From Mycobacterium ahvazicum (GTDB lineage: Bacteria > Actinomycetota > Actinomycetes > Mycobacteriales > Mycobacteriaceae): a stretch of DNA of 64,000 nt. A program made the position numbers and the translations under genes. Shown here one piece after another: positions 54,766 to 62,826 of the stretch (the first letter of the stretch is position 1; each line of letters opens with the position of its first letter). The notes beneath the pieces were generated by a model that searched no databases, was not told the DNA's origin, and saw only the letters and a list, made by a program, of their open reading frames with translations. The stretch is taken from the NCBI RefSeq assembly GCF_900176255.2, contig NZ_FXEG02000002.1, positions 2,108,001 through 2,172,000 on the forward strand, in the 5' to 3' direction.

Positions 54766-55590
54766 GTGACTATGGCCTGGCCGCTTGGCGAAGCCGAATC
54801 GAAGCTGGAGTTCTACGATCTGTCCCACCCCTGGGGGCATGGTGTGCCTGCGTGGCCGTACTTCGAGGACGTCAAGATCGAACGACTGCACAACATGGCG
54901 CGAAGCCGCGTGCTCACCCAAAAGATCACCACGGTAATGCATTCCGGCACGCACATCGACGCGCCGGGCCACGTGATCGAAGGCACTCCGCTGCTCGACG
55001 AGATTCCACTGAGCGCGTTCTTCGGCACCGGGGTTGTCGTGTCGATCCCCAAGAAGAAGTGGGAGGTCGTCACCGCCGCGGACCTGGAGAAGGCCATGCC
55101 GCAGATCCGGCCCGGCGACATCGTCATCGTCAACACCGGCTGGCACCACACCTACGCCGACAGCGCCGAGTATTACGCCTACTCGCCGGGCTTCTACAAG
55201 GAAGCCGGGGAGTGGTTCGCGGCCAAGGGCGTCAAAGCCGTCGGCACCGACACCCAGGCTCTCGACCATCCGTTGGCCACCTCGATCGGCCCGCACGGCC
55301 CCGCCGAACACACGGGTGGCCTATTGCCCTGGGCGGTAAAGGAATACGAGGAGCAGACCGGCCACAAGGTACTCGACGACTTCCCGGAATGGGAGCCCTG
55401 CCACCGCGCGATTCTGTCCAAGGGCATCTACGGCTTCGAGAACGTGGGCGGCGACCTGGACAAGGTCACCGGAAAACGGGTCACCTTCGCGGCTTTCCCG
55501 TGGCGCTGGGTCGGCGGCGACGGCTGTATCGTGCGCCTGGTGGCGATCACCGACCCCACCGGCAGCTATCGGCTCGAGACCGGAGCCTGA
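54766..55590 (+). CDS. Cyclase-family metal hydrolase (kynurenine formamidase-like)
   Basis: A 274-residue protein of the cyclase/KynB superfamily. The metal-binding motif H59-S-G-T-H63-I-D65 is followed by APGH, and YDLSHPWGHGVPAW is the family's N-terminal stretch. The C-terminal part contains GIYGFENV and AFPWRWVGGDG. Members cut amides or lactones; the substrate here is unknown. The GTG start has AAAGGAC six bases upstream. It lies 16 bases after the SDR gene and one base before the IclR gene. Confidence 0.85.
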   Translation: MTMAWPLGEAESKLEFYDLSHPWGHGVPAWPYFEDVKIERLHNMARSRVLTQKITTVMHSGTHIDAPGHVIEGTPLLDEIPLSAFFGTGVVVSIPKKKWEVVTAADLEKAMPQIRPGDIVIVNTGWHHTYADSAEYYAYSPGFYKEAGEWFAAKGVKAVGTDTQALDHPLATSIGPHGPAEHTGGLLPWAVKEYEEQTGHKVLDDFPEWEPCHRAILSKGIYGFENVGGDLDKVTGKRVTFAAFPWRWVGGDGCIVRLVAITDPTGSYRLETGA

Positions 55591-55591
55591 C

Positions 55592-56392
55592 ATGAGCGTC
55601 GACGCAGAAGAGGCCCGCGGCAGCGGAATTCAGGTCATCGCGCGCGCGGCCGAGATGCTACGGCTGCTGCAGGCGTATCCCGGCGGGTTGAACCAGGCCG
55701 AGATCGGCGAGCGGCTGGGCATGGCGCGCTCGACCGTGAGCCGGATCCTCAATGCGCTCGACGACGAGGGCCTGGTGGCCTCGCGAGCGGCGCGGGGGCG
55801 CTATCGGCTGGGACCCGAGATCGCCCGCATGGCCACCACCGTGCGCCGCAGCGTCGTGTTCGACGTGCACCCGTTCATCGAGGAGCTGTCCCGCGAACTG
55901 GAGGAGACCGTCGACCTGTCGATCCTGGACGGCGACCGCGCGACGTTCGTCGACCAGGTGGTCTCGCCGCACCGGCTGCGGGCGATCAGCGCGGTGGGAG
56001 AGTCGTTTCCGCTGCACTGCTGCGCCAACGGCAAGGCGCTGCTGGCCAATCTGTCGGCCGAGCAGCAGGCCCGTGCGCTGCCGAGTCGGCTCGCCAAGCT
56101 GACCGTGAACACGATCACGACGCCGGCGGCGTTGCGCAAAGAGCTCGACCGCGTCAAAGCCGACGGCGTGGCGTATGACCGCGAAGAGCAGAGCGAAGGC
56201 ATCTGCGCGGTGGGTGCGGTGCTCAAGAACGTGGGCGACGAGATGGTCGCGGTGAGCGTGCCGGTTCCGTCGCAGCGGTTCTATCGTCGGGAATCCGAGC
56301 TCGCTGGGGCGCTGCTGGTCTGGGTCGAAAAGGTCGAGGCCTGGTTCGCGAAGAAGGGCGATCACGAGACTCGCAGGTCAGCCGGGCAATAG
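55592..56392 (+). CDS. IclR-family transcriptional regulator (Rv1719-like)
   Basis: A 266-residue regulator with an N-terminal winged helix (LNQAEIGERLGMARSTVSRILNAL) and a C-terminal GAF-like effector domain containing GESFPLHCCANGKALLA and VGAVLKNVGDEMVAVSVPVP. It is probably the local regulator of the SDR and cyclase genes, with which it shares an operon. It is the last conserved chromosomal gene before the tRNA. Confidence 0.88.
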   Translation: MSVDAEEARGSGIQVIARAAEMLRLLQAYPGGLNQAEIGERLGMARSTVSRILNALDDEGLVASRAARGRYRLGPEIARMATTVRRSVVFDVHPFIEELSRELEETVDLSILDGDRATFVDQVVSPHRLRAISAVGESFPLHCCANGKALLANLSAEQQARALPSRLAKLTVNTITTPAALRKELDRVKADGVAYDREEQSEGICAVGAVLKNVGDEMVAVSVPVPSQRFYRRESELAGALLVWVEKVEAWFAKKGDHETRRSAGQ

Positions 56393-56452
56393 CGGTTAGC
56401 CGCCTCGGCTGCGGTAGGCTGTCGACCTGCTGCCGGTGGACTCACCGGCACA

Positions 56453-56529
56453 CGGGCTGTGGCGCAGTTTGGTAGCGCACTTGACTGGGGGTCAAGTGGT
56501 CGCAGGTTCAAATCCTGTCAGCCCGACCA
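56453..56529 (+). tRNA. tRNA-Pro (anticodon GGG)
   Basis: A 77-nt cloverleaf with a seven-base-pair acceptor stem (CGGGCTG/CAGCCCG), a D arm, an anticodon stem CTTGA/TCAAG around the loop CTGGGGG (anticodon GGG), a T arm with GGTTCAAATCC and an encoded CCA end. An integrase gene points towards its 3' end, so the 3' half is the probable attachment site of the downstream element. Confidence 0.96.
56484..56529 (+). other. Candidate left attachment site (attL) in the tRNA-Pro 3' half
   Basis: Tyrosine integrases encoded next to a tRNA usually recombine in its anticodon or T arm and restore the 3' end. This stretch, from the anticodon loop to CCA, would be the repeated core. No second copy was seen by eye up to base 64000, so attR is either outside the window or lost. 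Confidence 0.4.
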
Positions 56530-56548
56530 GAGTTCATGCAGATGAGAG

Positions 56549-56579
56549 GCGGTTTTGGAGAAATCCGGAGCCGCTTTTT
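56549..56579 (+). terminator. Intrinsic terminator of tRNA-Pro
   Basis: GCGGTTTTGG (56549-56558) pairs with CCGGAGCCGC (56565-56574), allowing G-T pairs, around a six-base loop, and five T residues follow (56575-56579). It is one of few classical U-tract terminators in the window. Confidence 0.78.
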
Positions 56580-56597
56580 CATACCCCATGGGGGTGT

Positions 56598-56626
56598 GGA
56601 TAGCAACGCGGATAGCAACGGTTGCT
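56598..56626. repeat. Direct repeat and palindrome at the 3' end of the integrase gene
   Basis: GGATAGCAACG occurs at 56598-56608 and again at 56610-56620, a 12-base period. The second copy leads into AGCAAC-G-GTTGCT (56614-56626), a palindrome. Placed between the tRNA and the integrase stop, these could be arm-type binding sites of the integrase; that is inferred. Confidence 0.5.
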
Positions 56627-57828
56627 CAGTCCGGCAGACCAAGCTGATCGGCCAGACCCGCCACTGCCGCGCGCGCCGTGTCGTCGCTGGTGTGCCCGTA
56701 GATGTCCCCGGTGATCGCGATGGAGGAGTGGCCGAGCAGGTCGGCCACCGCCTTGATGTGCACCTTGGACTCCAGCCAGATCACGGCGGCACTATGGCGC
56801 AGCGTATGGACGCCGATGTCGGACATGCCTGCCTTCTGAGCCGCGATTTGGACAGTCCGCAGGATATTGCGCGGGTCTACCGGCGTTCCGAACTCGGTGG
56901 CGAACACCAGCTCGTTTTCCTGCCACTGGTCGCCCGCCGCTACCCGTTCGGCGTTCTGGTCGGCGCGGTGTGTCCGCAGCATGGTGACCAGGGGAAGGGC
57001 GATCGGTACGGTCCGCCGCGAGCGGTCCGTCTTCGGCTCGGTGATGATCAGCTTGCCGCCGACCCGTCCGAGGGTGCCCCGGACAACCATCATCCCAGCG
57101 TCGAGGTCGACATCGGACCAGTGCAGGGCCAGCGCCTCGCCACGCCGCAACCCGGTGGTGGCGATGAGGACCAGCACATTCCGGTAGCGCAGGCCATTGG
57201 CGCACAGCATGAGCTTGCTCACGTCGACCGCGCTGGCATGCCTGGCCTCCCTGCGGGCGACGCCCGGACGCTTCACGGCGGCAACCGGGTTCTTGGCCAG
57301 CAGGCCGTCCCGGACAGCACCGTCTAGTCCGGCCCGCAGAACTGTGTAGGTCTGCCTGATCGTCGCGTCGGACAGTGCCCGGACCGGCTCAGAGGTGAGG
57401 TTCTGCTGCGTGCGCTTGCCCGGTTTGGTCTTTGCACGCATCGCCAGTATCAGCGCCTCGATGTCGCTGGGTCTCAGCTTGTCGAGCCGGATCGCCCCGA
57501 ACGGCTCAGGCTCGAGGTGTCGGCGGCACAGGTTGGCATACAGCTCGCGGGTGGACTCCTTGCGGTCTGAGGCGGCCAGTGTGGTGGCCCGCCAGTGCGC
57601 CAGCCAATTGGCCACGGTGCGCTTGGAGTCCTTGACCGCCACGCCATTGTCGAGCCGTTCGCGTGCTTGTCTCATTTTGTCGCGCACGTCGGCACGGGTC
57701 TTCCCGTAAACCACGTGCCGCTTGAGCTGCCCTGCGTCGTCGGTGTGGCTGACGGCACCGATGTAGCCGGTGTGCCGCCCGTTGCGCATCCGCTTGTAGA
57801 TGCTGCCCTCGCCGTTCGCATTAGCCAT
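56626..57828 (-). CDS. Tyrosine-family site-specific integrase
   Basis: A 400-residue phage-type integrase. An N-terminal AP2-like arm-binding domain (about 1-60: GSIYKR, GYIGAV) is followed by a core-binding helical domain (about 70-175) and a catalytic domain with Arg228 (TTGLRRGEA), Lys266, His341 and Arg344 (HTLRHSAA), His367 (LLGHSSI) and Tyr377 (DIYGHT). All key residues are present, so the enzyme should be active. The gene points at the tRNA-Pro 3' end 97 bases away. Its start lies nine bases after the stop of the upstream HTH gene. Confidence 0.95.
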   Translation of the reverse strand: MANANGEGSIYKRMRNGRHTGYIGAVSHTDDAGQLKRHVVYGKTRADVRDKMRQARERLDNGVAVKDSKRTVANWLAHWRATTLAASDRKESTRELYANLCRRHLEPEPFGAIRLDKLRPSDIEALILAMRAKTKPGKRTQQNLTSEPVRALSDATIRQTYTVLRAGLDGAVRDGLLAKNPVAAVKRPGVARREARHASAVDVSKLMLCANGLRYRNVLVLIATTGLRRGEALALHWSDVDLDAGMMVVRGTLGRVGGKLIITEPKTDRSRRTVPIALPLVTMLRTHRADQNAERVAAGDQWQENELVFATEFGTPVDPRNILRTVQIAAQKAGMSDIGVHTLRHSAAVIWLESKVHIKAVADLLGHSSIAITGDIYGHTSDDTARAAVAGLADQLGLPD

Positions 57829-57837
57829 GTTCTGCCT

Positions 57838-58566
57838 CTACGCCTTCTTCTGGCCTTGCTTCGTTGGCGGTAGATAGCCCGCTTTGCGCGCCTTGTCGAC
57901 GTATGTCGAAGCCATCCGATTCGCCACACCAAAGTGTTTGCTCACGGCCTTGGTTGGCCCACTGCGGAAATTCGCTCGGTACACCTCGGCCACCAATCTC
58001 AGATGGCTGTCAGTGATCATGCGGCGCTCCCGCGGGAGTCGTTGCCGCTCGGTGAACTTGGCGGCCACGCGCCTAGCCTTCTCGGACTCCCGCTTTGCCT
58101 GCTTCAGCAGCGCAACGCTTTCGTCGACGTAATCGGCGTAATCGGCCTCCGATTCCGGGTCCTTCGACTGGCGAATTTGCTCGATCTGCACGCCGACATT
58201 GCCGCCCCGGCATGGGTGATCGGTGGTCAGGGTGCTCGACACCAGATCTCTCACCAACTTGGCTAGGTCGATTTGACGCAAGTGCTTCTGACGGATCTCG
58301 CTCTGATGAGGTTGCGACGTCCAGGCCAATTCGACGATCTGCGGCGCACCGTCTCGAAGCTCGACTCGAATGCGCATGTCTGGATCGGCACCGCCTGAGG
58401 TAGTGAGTTCGATCCATGTCGGCACCTTGTAAGCCTCAATGGTCTCGGACGTCTCTGACACGCGCCTGAGGGTCTCGCGGTCGTCCGCTGACAAGGTGAT
58501 CAGGCATTCGTGCCCCTCATGACGGAATTGGACATGGATGTCACCGAGCTCGGTTCGGCCAGCCAC
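57838..58566 (-). CDS. Element-encoded protein with C-terminal helix-turn-helix
   Basis: A 242-residue protein of unknown function. The first 110 residues are beta-rich and acidic (GRTELGDIHVQFRHEGHECL). The last 60 form a putative helix-turn-helix: LRLVAEVYRANFRSGPTKAV, SKHFGVANRMASTYVDKAR, ending AGYLPPTKQGQKKA. Similar C-termini occur beside integrases in actinobacterial elements. The GTG start has GGGAGG six bases upstream. It is divergent from the excisionase-like gene (115 bases) and may regulate that switch. Confidence 0.72.
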   Translation of the reverse strand: MAGRTELGDIHVQFRHEGHECLITLSADDRETLRRVSETSETIEAYKVPTWIELTTSGGADPDMRIRVELRDGAPQIVELAWTSQPHQSEIRQKHLRQIDLAKLVRDLVSSTLTTDHPCRGGNVGVQIEQIRQSKDPESEADYADYVDESVALLKQAKRESEKARRVAAKFTERQRLPRERRMITDSHLRLVAEVYRANFRSGPTKAVSKHFGVANRMASTYVDKARKAGYLPPTKQGQKKA

Positions 58567-58681
58567 TCAAAACCTCCCGGAAAGCACGCACTGGGATGTT
58601 GCAGACTCTGCATATATCCCTGCAGTCTTGCGATAACCGCCAGCGTACAGGCGGAGACGAACGATCGGAGGCAGGCGGGAT

Positions 58682-58957
58682 ATGCAAACCGTCAAGCGGC
58701 TCGTGTCAATCCCCGAAGCGCGCCAGATACTGGGTGGCATCGGCCACACCACGCTTTACGAGCTGATCAAGAAGGGTGAGATCAACAAGGTGAATATCGG
58801 CCGTCGGGGATTCGTAACGTCGGAATCCCTTGAGGCTTATATGGATCGGCTCAGCGCAGACCCCAGGGGCACTGATGCCGCGTGCAAGACCAGAACGTCT
58901 GCTATCGGAGACGCCGCGCCACAATCGAATATAGGCGGCGGTGATGGCGGCGCATGA
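58682..58957 (+). CDS. Excisionase-like helix-turn-helix protein
   Basis: A 91-residue protein with a MerR/excisionase-type helix-turn-helix in residues 5-55: LVSIPEARQILGGIGHTTLYELIKKGEI, then VNIGRRGFVTSESLEAYM (quoted in parts, with the recognition helix at TTLYELIKKG). Such proteins direct the integrase towards excision or act as regulators. The last 35 residues are Gly/Ala-rich. Its stop overlaps the next gene (ATGA). Confidence 0.78.
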   Translation: MQTVKRLVSIPEARQILGGIGHTTLYELIKKGEINKVNIGRRGFVTSESLEAYMDRLSADPRGTDAACKTRTSAIGDAAPQSNIGGGDGGA

Positions 58958-59304
58958 CAAAACCAAAGACAAGCCGCCGTCGGCGAGGGCGCGGGTCCCG
59001 AGATCTCCGGCCAACAACAGCATCCGACTGCCGACTCCGGGGCCACCGGCCCCGGCGAGCAGGCGCGCGCAATCGGGACTTCGATGTTCTCTTTGAGCGT
59101 CTCGGCCAGGACTACGACGATGTGCTCGTCAACTTCGAGTACAACGACGAGCCCGCGGTCGTCGCAATCGTGGCGTTGCCGGTGTGGGCCCGGTGGTGGG
59201 ACTCGGCCTTCAAGACCTGGCGCATCCATCCCGGCTATGCCGACCGGCTTGCGGCTTGCCTGCGGAGCCGCGGCTACGTCGTTGTCGAGCATGGTGATCG
59301 ATGA
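58954..59304 (+). CDS. Small element protein of unknown function
   Basis: A 116-residue protein with a basic, Arg-rich first 40 residues (SRRRRGRGSRDLR) and a conserved-looking second half: DVLFERLGQDYDDVLVNFEY and WDSAFKTWRIHPGYADRL, then GYVVVEHGDR. No known domain is recognised. Four-base overlaps at both ends show that it is translated together with the excisionase-like gene and the next frame. Confidence 0.6.
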   Translation: MTKPKTSRRRRGRGSRDLRPTTASDCRLRGHRPRRAGARNRDFDVLFERLGQDYDDVLVNFEYNDEPAVVAIVALPVWARWWDSAFKTWRIHPGYADRLAACLRSRGYVVVEHGDR

Positions 59305-59474
59305 TGATGTCGGGCGGAATCGCAACGACCGAGCCCGGTGAGCCATCGGGCGTATCCGGTGATGCACGAGCGTTTCTCGTCTATTTCCAGTGTATTTTGC
59401 TCCCTCTCGTCCGAGAAGAGATGAGCGGGGAAGTCCTGCTCGGCTTCGGTCGCCGCAGACCGGCTGGGGGCAAG

Positions 59475-59690
59475 ATGATTGATGACGAGCAGGCCGAGGT
59501 GCTTACCACCCGGGATCTAGAAAAGATGCTCAAGGTCCCGCGCAAGACTCAGATGGACCTGCGGGCCCGCGGCGGTTTCATCCCACACTTCTTTGTGGGA
59601 CACAAGGTGTTCTACCGCAAAGAGGCTGTCCTGCAGTGGATTCGGGAACAAGAGTCCACTGCGACGAGGGGTCCCGATGGCCGCTCCTAA
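59475..59690 (+). CDS. Small helix-turn-helix protein upstream of the primase
   Basis: A 71-residue protein with an excisionase-type fold: EVLTTRDLEKMLKVPRKTQ, then a wing FFVGHKVFYRKEAVLQWI. The ATG at 59475 lies after a GGGGG stretch. A longer frame from 59301 (129 residues) overlaps the previous stop, but its extra N-terminus looks unlike coding sequence. The stop lies 14 bases inside the primase gene. It may recognise the element's replication or control region. Confidence 0.6.
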   Translation: MIDDEQAEVLTTRDLEKMLKVPRKTQMDLRARGGFIPHFFVGHKVFYRKEAVLQWIREQESTATRGPDGRS

Positions 59691-62091
59691 CGTGACAATG
59701 CTCCGAGCTGAGCAGTCCGCCGACAGCCACGAGGATGCTGATAGCACAAGCGATATCAGCGGGGGCCTGGTTGGTGACGGTGCCGAGCGGGCCGACGTCC
59801 GGCTGTTTCTCGACTCCGTGTTCGGTAGCGATACCGGGATAGTGGTCTTTGCGCTGGGAATCAATCCTCGCCGCAATCCCAATAGTGGCAAGTACGAGCA
59901 CGGCTCTTGGAGTGAGCGCAATGGGGAGAAGATCGTGTTCGGGTGGCCGGAGGAGGCTGAGCAGATCTGCGACGCGATCGACCAGTACGCCCACCGGGGT
60001 GATCTCTACGTCGTTCCGTATCTGAGGCGTAGTCGGGCGCGCCGTAAGGGTGACGCGGTGATCCTGCGGCTGGTGCACACCGACGGGGATAAGGGACTCG
60101 ATCAGGAGAAGATCGACCGGCTCGCCGATCTCGGCGCATTTGTGATCGGCTCGGGGTCACCAGGCAATGGGCATGTATATGTACCGCTGAATGAGGAAGT
60201 GAGCCAGGTTGCGCATATTGCATTGTGCAGGGGGCTCATTGAGTATCTGGACGGCGACAAGGCCAAGCACAGCGACAACGACTTGTTGAGGCCGGTGGGT
60301 GGCTACAACTTCAAGTCCACCGTCTTCGAGGGCTTGCCTGCTCGTCAGGTGCAATGGCTGATCAAGCCGAACGGGACGCGGGTGGATCCGCACACTCTTG
60401 CCGCTCTGCTCGGGGTGGACCTCGCCGCCGCCGAGGAGAGGGCCAAGACGAACGGCCGAGCCAACAAGGAGAAGGCCAGGATCACCGGGACGGCACGAGT
60501 GATTTCTCAGCACCATGCCGAGGATCCCAAACCGATCGATTTGGAGAGATATCCGAAGGTGGGGGAGGCGCTGGCGGAAGTGAGCGAGCCACCTGACCGC
60601 TCCCGGGACCTGCACCGTGTGGTGCGTGCGGTCTACGACGCGAATCTGACCGAGGCCCATGCAGTATGGGCGGTGCAGCAGCGCGACGATCTGGCCGATC
60701 GCCTCAGCGAACACCCCGATGACGTGGCCCGTAGCTGGTCGAAGATTGACGTTGAGCAGCGATTGGCGCATACCGACAAAGGCAACGCCACCCAGCTGGT
60801 CGCCGAGTATTCGCCGGGCATCCGCTACGTGCCCGAGATCGGAAAGTGGATGCACTGGAACGGGGTGCTTTGGCATTTCGACCCTGATACCGGGACGATC
60901 GACACCGCGGCCGGTCAAATTGCCACCGAATTGCCGGGGGCCACCAAGAGAGACCGCAGCCACCGCAAGCGGTCGTTGTCGGCCGCGGGCATCGGCGCGA
61001 TGGTGCGGCTAGCTCGTTCGGATCCGGCGATGCGGTGCAGCCGTGACCGACTCGATGCCAGCGGTTGGCAGCTCAACACCCTCAGCGGGATCGTGAACCT
61101 GCGCACCGGGGAGATCTGCGATCATCATCCTGATGCCTGGCACACCAAGATCACCGGTGTGGGCTATGACCCCGAGGGCGATTGCCCGCGGTGGACGGAG
61201 TTTTTGAGAACCACTTTTGAGGGCGATGAGGAATTGATCGCCTATGTACAAGGCTTGTGCGGGTATGCCGCCATCGGCAAGGTGCTGGCCAATATCCTTC
61301 CGTTCTTCTGGGGAGCCGGGCAAAACGGGAAGACGGTATTGCTTGAGGTAATTTCGAGGGTGCTGGGTGATTACGCCATCGCGGCACCGGCCAACTTCCT
61401 GCTGGCGGGCCGCGATAAGCACGAGACCGAAATTGCCCGGCTGGCCGGAGCTCGTTTTGTGGTGTGCTCGGAGATCAATCAAGGTACCCGTTTCGATGAG
61501 GCCAAGGTCAAAGTACTGACCGGCGGTGACACACTCACCGGCCGCTTCATGCACGGCAATTTCTTCGATTTTTCTCCATCGCACATGTTGATCCTGGTTG
61601 GAAACCATCAACCCGCGGTCGGTGCCGGTGGGTATGCGTTTTGGCGTCGGGTCCGCCTTGTGCCATTCACGCACCAGGTCCCCGAGGACAAGAGAAACAA
61701 ACACCTCGCCGACGAACTTGTCGCGGCCGAGGGCCCGGCGATCTTGGGCTGGATCGCGAGGGGTGCCGCCACAGTGGCCTCCGATGAGTTGGTCACCCCC
61801 GAGCGCGTGATGACGGCCACGGAGGAATACGAAGAGTCGGAGGACCGCACAAAGCAATTCCTCGATGACTGCACGACCCGGGGCACCGGTGAGGATCGAG
61901 AGTTGGTCGGTGACGTGTACCAGCGCTACATCGAGTGGTGCCATGCCAACCGGTTCAAGGACCCGCTGGAAAGCCGTGTCTTCGCCCGGGAGATTTATTC
62001 CAGGGGATATCAGAAGGCCAAGTCGAACGGCAAGCGCTACATCCACGGCCTTAAGCTCACCCGGCAAACCTGGGACCGGCAGCAGCAATGA
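59677..62091 (+). CDS. P4-family primase-helicase (D5-type, SF3 helicase)
   Basis: An 804-residue replication protein. The N-terminal half is primase-polymerase-like, with DLYVVPYLRRSRARRKGDAV, VHTDGD and FVIGSGSPGNGHVYVPL. A D5-type domain (SLSAAGIGAMVRLARSDP, WQLNTLSGIVNLRTGE) leads to an SF3 helicase with Walker A G546-A-G-Q-N-G-K-T553, VVCSEIN (Walker B) and LILVGNHQP (sensor). A small C-terminal domain follows (DDCTTRGTGEDREL, YQRYIEWC). The ATG at 59677 has GAGGGG six bases upstream. It probably starts replication of the excised element; iteron-like repeats lie just downstream. Confidence 0.88.
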   Translation: MAAPNVTMLRAEQSADSHEDADSTSDISGGLVGDGAERADVRLFLDSVFGSDTGIVVFALGINPRRNPNSGKYEHGSWSERNGEKIVFGWPEEAEQICDAIDQYAHRGDLYVVPYLRRSRARRKGDAVILRLVHTDGDKGLDQEKIDRLADLGAFVIGSGSPGNGHVYVPLNEEVSQVAHIALCRGLIEYLDGDKAKHSDNDLLRPVGGYNFKSTVFEGLPARQVQWLIKPNGTRVDPHTLAALLGVDLAAAEERAKTNGRANKEKARITGTARVISQHHAEDPKPIDLERYPKVGEALAEVSEPPDRSRDLHRVVRAVYDANLTEAHAVWAVQQRDDLADRLSEHPDDVARSWSKIDVEQRLAHTDKGNATQLVAEYSPGIRYVPEIGKWMHWNGVLWHFDPDTGTIDTAAGQIATELPGATKRDRSHRKRSLSAAGIGAMVRLARSDPAMRCSRDRLDASGWQLNTLSGIVNLRTGEICDHHPDAWHTKITGVGYDPEGDCPRWTEFLRTTFEGDEELIAYVQGLCGYAAIGKVLANILPFFWGAGQNGKTVLLEVISRVLGDYAIAAPANFLLAGRDKHETEIARLAGARFVVCSEINQGTRFDEAKVKVLTGGDTLTGRFMHGNFFDFSPSHMLILVGNHQPAVGAGGYAFWRRVRLVPFTHQVPEDKRNKHLADELVAAEGPAILGWIARGAATVASDELVTPERVMTATEEYEESEDRTKQFLDDCTTRGTGEDRELVGDVYQRYIEWCHANRFKDPLESRVFAREIYSRGYQKAKSNGKRYIHGLKLTRQTWDRQQQ

Positions 62092-62826
62092 GAGCACATA
62101 GCAAAGGGTCATATCCGGTCGCCTATATGTCCCTTTGGATTCCCTGCCGAGATTCCGCAAGGGTCGTGCAGTGTCATCGAGGGACAAACTGTAGGGACAT
62201 CTGATTGTGCTCTTTTACCAGATCAAAGTCCCCAAGGGTCGTGTAGGGTCATCAATTCCCACCTTGCAAAAGGTACAAAAGAAACTCCTTCAGACTATTA
62301 ACGAAGAGTTACTGCGGAACCAATAGCGAAATGTTGTTTAATGACCCTGCTTGGTAAGCAGCAAACACGGGGCGGATCCTCGTTGTGTGCTCCACCCCGC
62401 CCCCCGGCTGGATCGTTCGATATGGCCGTGCGTCTTTAGTGGCGCAACGCATTAAAGCGGAAGTCAAGTACTGGCTTAGTTCGCGGCAAATAAACCACCT
62501 GGCGAACGGCACGCTTCGGAGCGCGGTTAGCAGTCGATAGATCAGCCCGTTGTGTTCGCGACCAGGCGTTTTACCCCATAACACCCCAGAGATCGTCAAA
62601 TTTTTGTCAAAGATATGGATTTAAGTGACGCAAAAGTCGCCCGATTTGACCTGAACTCGACGAGTGTGACGACCCGAGAGAACCGATCCCTACTGCGCAT
62701 CGCCGATGCCGATGTCCTCCTCAGTGATCCCGGTGTTCGTCGCCGATGTTCATGGAGACCTGAGTCGGCGTCTTGCTCATCCTCATCGTGCTACGGGATC
62801 CGCATATCCCACGACCGTCGGCCGAT
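62092..62826. other. Lower-GC non-coding stretch at the right side of the element
   Basis: No convincing gene is seen in these 735 bases. The first 170 bases hold direct repeats and inverted ATGTCCCT/AGGGACAT copies. The middle (62260-62360) is clearly richer in A and T than the rest of the window. The part at 62370-62600 has short open frames on both strands without good starts. The sequence from about 62690 returns to the host-like composition. The element's right end is probably here, but no copy of the tRNA sequence marks it. Confidence 0.5.
62159..62255. repeat. Iteron-like imperfect direct repeats downstream of the primase
   Basis: A 22-base unit beginning AAGGGTCGTG and ending in GTCATC plus two bases occurs at 62159-62180 and 62234-62255; 19 of 22 bases agree and the copies are 75 bases apart. 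A shorter relative (AAAGGGTCATA) begins at 62103. Inverted ATGTCCCT/AGGGACAT copies lie between them. Placement right after a P4-type primase gene suggests an origin of replication. Confidence 0.5.

Larger units (their letters stand above)
56530..62600. mobile_element. Integrative element at tRNA-Pro (integrase, HTH proteins, excisionase, primase-helicase; no virion genes)
   Basis: The left end is the tRNA 3' terminus; the right end is approximate, set in the lower-GC non-coding zone. It contains, from left to right, a tyrosine integrase and an HTH protein on the minus strand, then an excisionase-like gene, two small genes and a P4-type primase-helicase on the plus strand. The divergent layout around 58567-58681 resembles a phage switch. 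No capsid, terminase, portal, lysis or conjugation genes are present, so it is a satellite-like or plasmid-like element, or the remnant of a prophage such as phiRv1. Confidence 0.75.

Noticed and set aside
59301..59474. N-terminal extension of the small HTH protein from the ATG at 59301
   Set aside because: It overlaps the previous stop as a coupled start would, but its residues look non-coding and the HTH fold is complete from 59475. It is kept only as an alternative.
62309..62599. A 96-codon minus-strand frame in the non-coding stretch after the primase
   Set aside because: It begins with TTG without a ribosome-binding site, has no recognisable motif and lies in sequence that looks non-coding on both strands.
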